DNA of 64,000 nt from the NCBI GenBank assembly GCA_003255025.1, contig QANY01007891.1, forward strand, positions 1,642,558-1,706,557, given 5' to 3'. The position numbers and the translations under genes are program-made. The first letter of the stretch is position 1. Each line of letters opens with the position of its first letter. Source of the DNA: Datisca glomerata. Its lineage: Eukaryota; Streptophyta; Magnoliopsida; Cucurbitales; Datiscaceae. Shown one piece after another: positions 32,462-43,822 of the stretch. The notes beneath the pieces were generated by a model. It worked only from the letters and a program-made list of their open reading frames with translations, did no database searches and was not told where the DNA came from.

Positions 32462-35400
32462 ATGGACAAGAGTTAGATAAAAAATCTTAATAGATTGTCC
32501 AAAGAGTATATTGATGATATTTCACAGTTTATGAACATGACCAATAATTATCTCAATGTAGAGGGGAAAACTCATTGTCTATGTAAACAAATATCTTAAT
32601 TCAAGATGATTGTCTTTAATAGAAGTTAAAATGCATTTGTGCCAATATAGAATGGTATTGAACTATGATCGTTGGGTGTTTTATGGTGAGGAGATATAAA
32701 GATATCAGCATTCACCAAATATGGAGATGATTAGTATTACATCTCACCTTAGTGGTGATGATGATGATGGTGGTGGTGGTGGTGGTGATGAGATGAGAGA
32801 AATGTTAGATAACATATGTGGTTTTGTTGGGATGGAGATGAATAGTGAACGAGTTGGAGATGATTATACTGATAGAATAAATCTAAATGCAGAGACGTTA
32901 AACAAATTTAGTGATTTGTTTAGTAAAGCCGAAGAAGAACTTTATCCTAGTTGTCAAAAGTATATTTCACTATCTTTTATTGTGAAGTTGATGCATATCA
33001 AAGTGTTTAATCGTTGGAGCAATAAGTCATTTGACCAATTACTTGAAGTTTTGAATGGTTCTCATCGAATAGGCTTAAAAATTTCGGCCTCTTACTAATA
33101 AGCAAAAAAAAAAAATAAGAAATTTAGGGTTGAGATATGACATCATCCATTCTTGTAAATATGATTATGCTTTATTCTGGAAAGAGAATGAAAAAAAGAC
33201 AAATGTCCCGAATTTGGTGAACCAAGATATAAAATGGATGATAGGAAGGTAAAAAAGTTCCCCAAAAAGTTTTGTTTCACTTTCCTGTTATACCTAGGCT
33301 TGAAAGATTGTTCAAGTCAAAATACACATCGTCCGATATGAGATGGCACAAGGAGAAATATGTCAACGTTGAAGGTGTATTGAGACATCCTGCTGATTTA
33401 GAAGGTTAAAAGGATTTTGATAAGCAATATGGTTGATTTGCAGAAGATGCTTGAAATGTAATATTAGGACTTGCAACGAATGGATTTAATCCATTCAGAA
33501 TTATGAGAAACTCATATAGCATGTGGTCAGTCATATTAGTACCTTATAACCTTCCTCCATGGAAGTGTATGAAAGAATCATTCTTTATGATGACGCTACT
33601 AATTTCATGTCCAAGATCACTCGGTAAAGATATTGATGCGTATTTGCAGCCATTGATATATGAGTTAAAACAATTGTGGGATGGGGTGCAAACATTTGAT
33701 GTCACTTCTGGGCAATCATTTACTATGCATGATGTTGTTTTATGGACAATAAATGACTTTCTAGCGTATGGAGATTTGTCTGGTTGAAGCACGAAAGAGT
33801 ACTTGGCATGTTCTGTTTGCAACGAAGATGCATCTTCGTTGAGGTTGCAAAGTAAAATATGTTACATGGGACACCGACAATATTTTTCTTGTGATCATAT
33901 GTGGCGGAAGAGTAGATTGCATGACAGTAAATAAGAGTTTCATGACCACTAAGAAAGTTGACAAGAGAAGATACGTTGAGGCAGTTAGATAAAATTCAAT
34001 TAGTCAAGTTTGGCAAAAACCCAAATAAAGGAAGGCATCCTTTAAATGGTCTTAATTGGACTAAGAAAAGTGTTTTTTCAACTTTCATATTGGTCTAAGT
34101 TAAAAATTAGACACAAATTGGATGTCATGCATATTGAGAAAAATATTTGTGATAATATATTAGATGCATTGTTGAATATAGAAGGCAAAACAAAAGACAC
34201 TTACAAAGCTCAATTGGACCTAGCCGACATGAATATAAAAAAAGAACTACACCTTGAACTGAAAGGGAACAAATATTTTAAATCATCTGCATGTTACACA
34301 TTAACAATAGAGGAGACAAGAAAGTTTTGTGATTTCTTAAAGTCAGTTAAGTTTCCAGATGGCTTCGCAGCAAACATATCATGATGTATCAACCAAGCTG
34401 TGGGTGAGGTTTCGAGATTGTAAACTAATGATTGTCATGTTTTACTGCAAAGACTTTTACCAGTTGGGATTCGTGGTTTATTGGGTAAGGATGTGTGCAC
34501 TGCTTTGGTTGAGTTATCTAACTGCTTCAAAGAATTGTGCTTGAAAACACTAAACACTGAGGGCTTGGATTTTCTTAGAGATGAAATAAGTTTGATCCTG
34601 TGTAAGTTAGAAATGATATTTCTCCCAGCTTTCTTTGATGTTATGGTACATTTGGAAGTTCATTTACCACAAGAAGAGAAATTGTGTGGTCATGTTGGTT
34701 ATAGTTGCATGTATCCAATTGAAAGGTATATCTCTCAACTTTTTCTTTACTTACACATCAAATATTTCGTGCACAATGTAATTGTTGTCATATGACAGGA
34801 GTTTATGAACACTTTAAATAATATGTTAGAAACAAAGCTCGACCAGAGGGTTCCATTGCAGAAGCCTACATTGTTAATGGGTTGTTGACTTTTTACTCAT
34901 TGTATCTCTGTAGCGTAGAAATCAAATTCACGCGGAATGGGAGGAATGATGATGAGTACTTTGACAAACTAAATGAGGTGTCAGTAGTTGTCTTCACTCA
35001 ACGAGCTCGTCCAATTGGTGGTAAGAAAATAGTTCATCTTTCTAAACAAGAATTAGAGATTGCCCAATGGTATGTGCTGAATAATTACGATGAGCCACAA
35101 CCTTACTTAGTGTAAGTAAATCAATAACATTATTAAGTCTAATTTTTAATGGTTGTTTTTTATGTCCCAAATCATTAAAATAAAATGATTAATATGTGCA
35201 GAGAGCACATGAGAGAATTAAACAGAGTTAGAAGGGTTAGCTTAAGTTCAAGACATCATGGAGAAGAGACTAAATTTTTTGGTAGGTTAAAAGAAATGAT
35301 TGAATACTTTCTGGTTGATGCTCATTGTCTAAAGATAATATTGTTATCATCATAATATTTTCATTCTTTTCCCCTACTTCATAGGAGTTGAAATATGTGA

Positions 35401-35560
35401 AACTAGGACTGGGAACATGAAGTGCTTCATGGAGACAGTGAAATTATCGAAAGAAGTGTTTAAAAGAGATCGGCTACTAAGATGGTGGCTACTTGGATCC
35501 AAAGAAATTCAGAGGCTGTCTTTTACATTGTACTTAGTACTGAAGGGTTTCATTTGAGAG
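32462..35560 (+). pseudogene. TNP2-type CACTA transposase, decayed
   Basis: The likely start is ATG at 32462 ('MDKS', then 'NRLSKEY'), as in the transposase-associated domain. An Asp/Gly repeat insert lies at 32756-32792. The tnp2 domain follows in shifted frames: 'EEELYP.C.K..SLSFIVKL' (32925), 'RWHKEKYVNVEGVLRHPAD' (33345), 'NSYSMWSVILVPYNLPPW' (33510), 'LLWTINDFLAYGDLSG'-like (33739) and 'KLDVMHIEKNICDN' (34110). The C-terminal DUF4218-like part follows, including 'EIAQWYVLNNYDEPQPYL' (35060). At least six frameshifts or stops make it inactive. It would have cut at CACTA ends. Confidence 0.9.
32756..32792 (+). repeat. GAT/GGT trinucleotide repeat in the transposase
   Basis: (GAT)n followed by (GGT)n, giving an Asp run then a Gly run. 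Confidence 0.9.
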
Positions 35561-37171
35561 GGGAAACATTTTCATTTAGGAGTAATAACAAATGGGAAAG
35601 TGACAAACCTAATTTTTAAGGGCAATTTAGGTTTTTTAGAAAAACAATTGAGCATAATTCATCATTATTGATAAAACTAATATTCATTATATATAGATTT
35701 TTAAGTTCACCTTATGGACTTTCACCTTTCTTAGAATGAAAAACATATTATATAACATTTACGTTTTATAAAATATTAATATACAGATTATTAGTGAAGT
35801 ATAAATGAAAAAAAACTTAATCTTACTATTTTTAGTGGAGTTTCACACGTGTTAAGTAAGTTAAAATATACTTAGAATTTAAAATTAATAATAATGTAAT
35901 AAATATATATTTTTGAAAATGATTTTAAATTTAAATTTAAATAATAGTAATGATAAGTATATTAGGTTGTTATTAATATTGTTGAAATTTTACTATATAG
36001 AACTACTATTTGAATAATATATAAAATGGTTATTCGTCAATTTTTTAGATTCTATCATATTGAGAGATAATTCATCTTTTTCAAAATATTTTTCATGTTC
36101 TGATAACATAAAAAATATTTTATAATATTTAATTTTATAACCTTAAAATTCATCTTTATGGATATTTGTATTTCTATTTTCATTATGTTACAAAAATATT
36201 TAATTTTACAAACTATTTCTAGACAAATTATTATTGAATAAAAATAATATTTCATTGAGTGAATTATATTAAATGAGAAAATATTTGAAAACCCTAAATT
36301 GTACTATATTTTAAGGAGATTTGAAGGGTAAAAATGAGAATCAAAAGTTTCTCCTCGTTAAGCGTCTTTTAATATATTATGATTTTGATGTTCTGATAAT
36401 AGAAAAAATATTATATAATATTTAATTTTATAACTTTAAAATTCATCTTTATGGATATTTATGTTTCTATTGGCATCATGTTTCAAAAATATTTAATTTT
36501 ATAAACTATTTCCAAACAAATTATTATTGAATAAAAATAATATTTCATTGCATGAATTATATTAACTGAGAAACTATGTGAAAATCCTAGATTTTACTAT
36601 ATTTTAAGGAGGCTTGAATGATAAAAAGGAAAATCAAAAGTTTTTATGTTTTAAACCTCTTTTAATATATTAAAATTAAAATGATATATTTCTGAATTCT
36701 AAAAAAACACACCCTTAACTTTTTCATAGTGTTTTAAATTTAATGGTGTGACAATTGTTTATTGCTGCCAAGAATAGCGATTTGAAAATCTTACTTCTTA
36801 ATGAACTGGAATTTCTTCCATACATTCGCTAAAAACAGTATTTTTCCATCCATATAATATAGTGTTAACATTACGGACACCTATTTTGATATTATTATGC
36901 CAATTTGGTTGTGAGAAATGGTGACTACAGTACTTGAGGTTGATCCATCATTCGATCACTTCTATCTGAGTCTCATTTAAAATTATCCACTAGTAAATTA
37001 GTCTCAACGATGCCGTAGAAATTTCCTAACTTTCTTTAGACAGCTGGCTATGAGAAATTTTGAATGATGATTCATCTTGTAATACTCAATTATTCCACGC
37101 TTAAGAATGAAATGATTTCAAATCTATTGTAGGAAATAAATTAAAATAATTTATAATGTACTAGTTGTTTG
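35561..37171. other. AT-rich stretch with one tandem duplication
   Basis: No gene. Contains the 293-bp duplication listed separately. Confidence 0.6.
36095..36670. repeat. 293-bp tandem duplication
   Basis: 'atgttctgataa' restarts at 36388 after 36095, and the two copies then align through 'cttttaatatatt' with perhaps 10-15% difference. Confidence 0.88.
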
Positions 37172-37508
37172 TAATAAGGAGTACACACTCAACACTTTAT
37201 CAAAGCCACCTAAGCATCAGTCCAGCTCATCACCACCTCAGCATTAGTACACTTCATCACAAAAGGCTCTCGATCAACCAGCTCATGTAATTGAACTTTC
37301 TACTGAAGAAGGAATTGGCTAGTAGTTAGTGGTTAGCTTGGCTGCTAGGCTTTCTCTAATTGATCTGGTATTTTTTTATTAGCATCTTCTAATAGTTAGC
37401 TTTCGTTGTAATCTGCTTTTATATATAAGGCATTGTACTGCTTCTTGAGCTGATAATAAAATATGCAAGTTTGTAGAGAAACCTAAGCTACTGTCATTAG
37501 CTCTTTCA
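37172..37508 (+). repeat. Copia-1 5' LTR
   Basis: Starts 'taaggagtacacac'-like and ends 'ctctttca'. A TATA-like 'tatatataag' near 37420 is the probable promoter. Confidence 0.88.
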
Positions 37509-37520
37509 TGGTATCAGAGC
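37509..37520 (+). other. Copia-1 primer-binding site
   Basis: TGGTATCAGAGC immediately after the 5' LTR, complementary to the 3' end of initiator methionine tRNA, the usual primer for plant Copia elements. Confidence 0.9.
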
Positions 37521-37537
37521 GAGAAGGACACACGTCC

Positions 37538-38530
37538 ATGGAAAATTCAAATGCGAATTTAGATGCTACAATGAACATAAATAATGTAACAAGAAATATT
37601 ACAAAAAAATAGACAGAATACAACAAGCTCGGGTAATCTTTTTCACAAATACTCTCAACAATGCAATCTTAGTGAAGCTTGACAGAAACAATTATGTTTT
37701 ATGGAGATCCCAAATAGTTCCAGCAAATTTAGGACACAAACTTGAAGACATATTATTCAACCCAGGAAAAAAAACCATAAAAGAATCTTGAAGGAGGAAA
37801 GATGAATCCAGATTACAAGAACTGGTTGATGAAGGACCAACTTTTATTAAGTTGGATGAGATCATCTATGTCAGAGAGTGTTTTGGGCACAGTAATTCAA
37901 TACCAAACATCTACAGAAGTATGGAATTCGTTTGAAAGAAATTATGCCAGTCAATCAAAAGCAAGGTTAATTCAACTTAGAGAGGCTTTACAAGGAACTA
38001 CAAAAGGTAGTCTTTCAATTTTTGATTTTGTTGATAAAATGAGGAGTTTTTTTGACAGTTTGGCAATAGCTGGACAACCTATTTCAGAACTAGAACTTAT
38101 CATGTATATTGTAAACGGTCTTGGATCCAGGTATGATCCCATTGTTGTAAGCATAACTTCAAGAACTGAAGATCTTGGAGTTGAGGAAATACAATTCCTT
38201 CTAATGTGTTATGAAAGCAAAATTGAGAAGCAACAAGCTGAGCAGGAAAACAATTTCAAAATGTGTGCAAACATGGTTGGCAATACTAGAAATGAATTTT
38301 CTTTTTTTGTTCTAACCATAATTTTATCCAGGACTCGCATCAAAATCACAACAGAGAAAAAAACTTCCTCAAGAATGGCCAGCCTCAATATCAAGTTAAT
38401 AGAGGTGATTCTAATGGTAGAAGAGGAGGAAGATGAGGTATACACAACTATTTTGGTGGAAATAAAATTGCATGCTAGATTTGTGCTAAACCTGGCCACT
38501 CTGCATCAGTTTGTTATTATAGGTATGCGA
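37538..38530 (+). pseudogene. Copia-1 gag
   Basis: Begins at ATG 37538. The frame is broken near 37610 and by a stop near 37790. It then reads 'LVKLDRNNYVLWRSQI' (37673) and, from 37802, 'DYKNWLMKDQLLLSWM...W.SFERNYASQSKARL', typical of the UBN2/Retrotran_gag_2 family. A CCHC zinc knuckle ('ICAKPGHSASVC') sits in another frame at about 38478-38515, so a frameshift separates it from the main gag frame. Confidence 0.85.
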
Positions 38531-40778
38531 GAGGCCAAACCAATAATCCACCTCAAAACAACAACTTCTCAGGCTCAAATGGTTTACCTGGAGCAAATGG
38601 ACCATCTGCCTTCATGGTGTCTCCTAGCTGCTTATGTGTCTTCTCCAGACTATGTTCTTTATATGGCATGGTATGCTGACAGTGCAATTACCAATCACTA
38701 CGCATCAATTCTCAGTAATCTCAGTCTAGCTCAAGAATACACTGGCATGGAAAGGCTTGCTGTAGATAATGGTAAGAATCTCGAAATTTCTCATATTGGT
38801 TCAGCCTTGCTCCCTCCTAGACATAATCCTTTGAAATTAAAAACCCTACTTTGTGTTCCTGATATCAAGAAAAATCTAGTTAGCATATCTCAATAACTCA
38901 TGATAATGCTGTTTTTGTTGAATTTCATTCAAATTTTTGTCTTGTGAAGGACACTTTCGGGGAACCTCCTGCTCAAAGGAGTGCTTAGAAATGGATTATA
39001 TTTGTTGACTTGTCATTTCCAGAATTCACCTTCTATTTTTAGTACTTGTATTCAGTCTGTCTTACATTTTTATTCTTGTAGTCCACCGTGAAGTCATGAT
39101 GACTATGATAAAGATCAATCCTCCTCATTTTCTTTATCAAAATGTATTAATCACAGTTATCATAGCAATAGTACAGATTGTCAAAATTCTGCTTGTAAAG
39201 ATATTTCTTTTGATAATAAAAAGGGTTCAAATTGCCTATCTTGTCTCTTACTTATGTTTCTGATATGAATAACCCAAAATTATTAAGCTCAAAGTCAGCA
39301 AAAACCAGTGGTTTTCAAATATTCTATGGCAGATAATGTGCATGTGTGGCATATCAAACTTGGACATCCTAGTGAAAGAATCTTGAAACACATTCTCAAC
39401 TCAAAACACATATATTTTTCTTCTTACAAGCCATATATTTATGGTTCTTACCAAAAGGTAAAGCTCATACCCTACCTTTCCCAACCTCTCAAAATCACTC
39501 TTCAAAATCCCTTCAACTCATTTACATAGATCTTTGGGGCCCTGCTCCTAGACTTTCCAGAGAAGGGTTTAGGTACTACATACGTTTCCCTGATGATTTT
39601 AGCAAGTTTACATGGATTTATCCTATGAAATTAAAGTCTGAAGGTCTTCAAATATTCAAAAAATCTTCAAGCTTTTAGTAGAGAAACAGTTCGATACTTC
39701 TATAAAGACTCTACAATCAGACTGGTGGGTGAGTTCAGACCCTTTCTTCTTTTTCTACAATAAATTGGCAGACATTTTAGGCATTCATGTCCATGGTTTA
39801 ATTGAAAGGAAACATAGGCACATTTCTAAAATGGGGTTAACCTTACTAGCTCAAGCCTCAATGCCTTTAAATTTTTTGTAGGAAGCTTTCCAAACTTATG
39901 TCCATCTTATAAATAGACTCCCTACTCATGCTCTTCATATGCTATCACCTTATCAAAAGCTTTACAACCAAGAACCAGCATACAATGTCCTTAAAACTTT
40001 TGGTTGTGCCTGTTATCCTCACTTAAGGCCTTACAATGCACAGAAGTTTGATTTTCACATTGACTTATGCATTTTCTTGGGTTATTTTGCACTCATAAAG
40101 GCTACAAAATATTTATATTCATACGAAATCTACATACTAAGGAACATCACTTTTAATGAATCTCATTTTCCTTTTCAGTAAGTTTTCATTAAACAATGGA
40201 ATTCTTCTCCAAAAGTTGTTCATACTTTCCATCCTTCACGGTCCTCTACTTTTCAGCCTGTTTGTTACCCTTCCTCTACCCCTACTGTCACTCCCACTAT
40301 TACAGATTATCCAAGGATAAATCACAGTCCATCTCTCAGCATACCTACAGTAAGGACCCTACATTCGTCTGGTTCTTTACAGCAAATAGAAAATGAAGGT
40401 AATTCTTCTTTTACAGCTTCAGATGTTAATACCCCACATGCTTCTTTTGATCCTCCTTCAATTGCTCATTTTCTCAGCATTGATTTACCTTGTTTAGATA
40501 ACTCTAGTATTACTGATTTTAGATCTTCACAAGTTCAAAATGCACCAATTTTCCAAACTCAAAATAATAATCTTATGGCTACCAGGTCCAAAGTTGGTAT
40601 TAGAAAACCTAAAGCCTTGACTATTTCAAAATATCATTTAGCTATTACACCTTTACCTACTGAACCAAACTCTGTTGAGGAGGCTCTTACCAGTCCTCAA
40701 TAGAGACAAGCCATGCTAGAGGAGTATAATGCTCTTTTGAAGAATAAGACTTGGACTCTTATTCCGTACTAATCTTAA
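38531..40778 (+). pseudogene. Copia-1 protease and integrase
   Basis: The protease motif reads 'WYADSAITNH' (about 38670) where the family has WY.DSGATNH; loss of the Gly in D-S-G probably inactivates it. 'VWHIKLGHPSERIL' (39342) is the GAG-pre-integrase zinc region. Integrase fragments follow in several frames ('DLWGPAP', 'DDFSKFTWIY', then 'FGCACYPHLRPYNAQKF' near 39990). Multiple stops. Confidence 0.8.
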
Positions 40779-41402
40779 ATGAATCTGATTGGTAGTAAGT
40801 GGGTTTTTAAACTCAAGATGAATCAAGATGGTAGTATTAGTAGATATAAAGTAAGATTAGTGGCTAAAGGTTATTCTCAGACTCTAGGGATTGATTATAT
40901 AGATACCTTCAGTCATGTAGTGAAACCTACAACCATAAGATTGATCTTACATTTAGCTATTTCCTTTGGGTGGAATGTGAAGCAATTGGATGTCAATAAT
41001 ACTTTTTTAAATGGAACACTTGAAAAGACTGTGTATATGACTCAGCCTGAAGGGTTTCAAGATGAATCTAGACCTCAGTATGTTTGTAAGTTGCAAAAAG
41101 CTCTCTATGGTCTTAAACAAGCCCCTAGAGCTTGGTATGATAAGTTGAAACTCATTCTTCTTCAACTGGGTTTCATTGTTTCAATATTAGATACTTCGCT
41201 CTTTATTTTCAAGTCTGCCAAGACTGTGTTGTTTCTTTTAGTTTATGTGGATGATATCCTTTTAATTGGTAACATCAACACTGTCATAGAGAGATTGGTT
41301 CAAGATCATCACAAAAACTTTACCTTAAAGGATCTGAGACATATACATTACTTCTTAGGCATTGAAGTGTTTAGAAGCAAATCTGGTTTTTATCTGTCTT
41401 AA
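40779..41402 (+). pseudogene. Copia-1 reverse transcriptase
   Basis: Open for 207 codons. Contains '[20 protein letters not shown]', '[16 protein letters not shown]', '[12 protein letters not shown]', '[15 protein letters not shown]' and the catalytic '[10 protein letters not shown]'. The RVT_2 core is thus intact, though its in-frame context upstream and downstream is broken. LDVNN replaces the usual LDV.NAFL.G with N for A. Confidence 0.9.
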
Positions 41403-42205
41403 TCAAAGTATGTTGTTGATTTACTCAAGAAAACTCATATGGAAAATGCTAAACCAGCTCTTTCTCCAGCTAGTTCTTCAGTCAAACTTTCTGAGTTAGA
41501 GGGGAACCATTTTCTGATGTAACACTTTTTAGAAGCACAATTGGTGCTTTACAATATCTCTCTATGACCAGACCAGATATTACGTTTATTGTCAACAAGT
41601 TAAGTCAATACTTACACAAACTTACCTCAACACATTGACAGGCTTGCAAGAGGGTTCTTAGGTACCTTAAAGGCATAATTACTACTGGTTTACAAGTTCA
41701 CTCCTTTCCATCATTAACCTTACAGTCATATTCAGACTCAAACTGGGTAGGAAGCTTAGATGACAGAAAGTTTACTGGTGCATATATGGTTTTTATATGT
41801 GGAAATTTAATTTCTTGGTCTTCCAAGAAGCAGAATGTGGTTTCCAGATCTAGTACTAAGAGTGAATACAAATCAATGGCTAATGCAGCAGCTGAAGTAA
41901 CTTGGATATATAGCTTACTTTCTGAGTTGTCTTTCTCCTTGTCTCAACCTCCCATTCTGTGGGTTGATAACATTAGTGCTATTGCACTGGCCTCTAATCC
42001 TGTTCTACATGCCAGGTCTAAGCATATAGAGCTGGATATTCATTTTATTATACACAAAGTTCTGCATAGACAGATTCAGATTAGACATGTCCCTTATGTT
42101 GACCAATTGGTTGATATTCTTACAAGCCACTATCAAACTCTCATTTTTAGTACTTGAAATCCAAGATCAAGGTAGTCAATACCTCCTTGATCTTGAGGAG
42201 GGGAT
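41403..42205 (+). pseudogene. Copia-1 RNase H and 3' leader
   Basis: 41786-42157 reads 'ISWSSKKQNVVSRSSTKSEY', then 'ILWVDNISAIALASNP', then 'RSKHIELDIHFI', the RNase H domain. The preceding link from the reverse transcriptase carries stops. The purine-rich tract before 42206 primes plus-strand synthesis. Confidence 0.88.
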
Positions 42206-42542
42206 TATAAGGAGTACACACTCAACACTTTATCAAAGCCACCTAAGTATCAGTCCAACTCATCACCACCTCAGCATCAGTACAGATCATCACAAAAGGC
42301 TCTCGATCAACCAGCTCATGTAACTGAACTTTAGACTGTAGAAGGAATTGGCTAGTAATTAGTGGTTAGTTTGGTTGTCAGGCTTTCTCTAACTAATCTG
42401 GTATTTTGTTTGTTAGCATCTTTTGTTAGTTAGTTTTCGTTGTAATCTGCTTGTATATATAAGGCATTGTACTGCTTTTTGAGCTGTTAATCAAAGATGC
42501 AAGTTTGTAGAGAAACCTAAGCTATTGTCATTAGCTCTTTCA
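42206..42542 (+). repeat. Copia-1 3' LTR
   Basis: Aligns with 37172-37508 over its full 337 bases. Confidence 0.9.
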
Positions 42543-43211
42543 GTTTTGGATGAATAGATTTAAAATAAAATGAAATCTAATTACTATTATGTAAAAACAA
42601 TATGAAAAGAATATAATAAATAAACAATTATGTGAGTAAGTTGTTGTTAGCACTTTTACTTTTCATATTTTTTTTGGAATGAATGAAGATTTAATCTTCG
42701 AGACTTTCCAAACAACATATTTAATGTCATGAGTTACAAAATGATTTGAAGCCCATCAAAATTCTAAAACGCGAGAAATTCCCAATTGTTTACATAAAGA
42801 AGTTACGTGTTCATGTATGTTTGTTTACATAAAGAAACTCATTTGTTCTGATGCATGTATATACTATGTGTGCGTTTGTGTGAAGTTATTTTAAGATATT
42901 TTCAGTGTAGTGTATCATACATGATGAGAGAGAAAGACACAAGGAGATGAGAGATAAAAAAATTTCTCTCATACTTTATATTTCTCTCTCTAGTGAGGTA
43001 GCCGTCAACATATAATTTCCTATTTTTGTGTAAATTTGTCTATATTTTTTTTTTATTCAGTTCTTGTTGATGGATTGATATCCATATAGATAGGCATATC
43101 CCCTGAATAGTCGCGGACAAGTGAATTCTGTGAAAATTATCATCATTATTGATAGAAGCTTTTACAACTTTGATAGTCATTAATGTTATAAGTGTAACTA
43201 GAATGTGAAAT
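42543..43211. other. AT-rich stretch between Copia elements
   Basis: Nothing recognised apart from short CT/GA tracts near 42920-42990. Confidence 0.55.
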
Positions 43212-43822
43212 TGTTATCATAATACCTCAACAATCTCAGCACTACACACCTCAGGAATGCACACCTGATACAGGTTCTACACTCCATCGTAGTGCCAAAG
43301 TTAGTTAGGGATAATGGTTTCCTATTGTATGTGATCCATCATTATAAGAAAGGTTAATGGAGTAGAGAATGTATAGAAAGCTTACTGAACTAAGCTTCTT
43401 TTCATACCATAAAATTTTCTATTACTTGTGCATTACATTGCATGCGTAAATTAGGTTTAAGTATATAGTGAGGAGAATCATTTGGTACATAGATCCTCTA
43501 TTGACCACTATAGCAAGTAGAGAGAATATGCCTTTTAACTAACTTTAACACCTAGTAAGCACGAGAAGCTGATGTAATAAGTGTTCTATCCTCCAAGTGT
43601 CACAAAGAGAGATGCCACTAGAATGCTGAATAGGAGAGAGGGAACCAAGTCCTAATACCTTCCCTCAAGTGAAAAGGGGGTTCAACCACTTTTGACTTGA
43701 TGTTGAGATGAAGTAGGAGGTTGAGTGACTTTAAGTTTGGCCTTGAGGAAGTGAACCTGTATTTGGATAGAACCTTGGAAAGAATGTCAGTTGTTTGATC
43801 ATGTGAAGGGACATAGAGCACC
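43212..43822 (-). mobile_element. Copia-0: 3' end of an older minus-strand Copia element
   Basis: On the minus strand 43822 down to 43680 encodes 'YVPSHDQTTDILSKVLSKYR' and 'FTSSRPNLK', the RNase H C-terminus. A purine tract follows (complement of 'ataccttccctca'), then a probable 3' LTR from 43657 to about 43212 (ends TATTAGG...GATAACA). The coding part is cut at 43822 by insertion of Copia-2 and resumes at 54574-54743. Confidence 0.75.

Larger units (their letters stand above)
30509..35560 (+). mobile_element. CACTA (En/Spm) transposon, 3' end not found
   Basis: The 5' end starts exactly with CACTACAAGAAAAG, the canonical plant CACTA terminus. Subterminal repeats follow in direct and inverted orientation ('tagcgacca' / 'tggtcgcta'). 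A decayed TNP2 gene in the same orientation lies inside. I looked for a matching TTTTCTTGTAGTG end downstream to 43 kb and saw none, so the right side is truncated or too diverged; 35560 is only where transposase similarity stops. Confidence 0.8.
37172..42542 (+). mobile_element. Copia-1: complete but inactive Ty1/Copia retrotransposon
   Basis: Two 337-bp LTRs, 37172-37508 and 42206-42542, in direct orientation. A primer-binding site (TGGTATCAGAGC) directly follows the 5' LTR and a purine tract ('gaggagggga') precedes the 3' LTR. Gene order gag, protease, integrase, reverse transcriptase, RNase H defines Copia. Candidate target duplication: gtttg on the left, gtttt on the right. LTRs differ at a modest number of positions, so insertion is not very recent. 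Confidence 0.93.

Noticed and set aside
39065..39085. A 'ttattcttgtagt' word as the missing CACTA 3' end
   Set aside because: It lies inside the Copia-1 coding region, lacks the subterminal repeats and is not preceded by the expected T-run.
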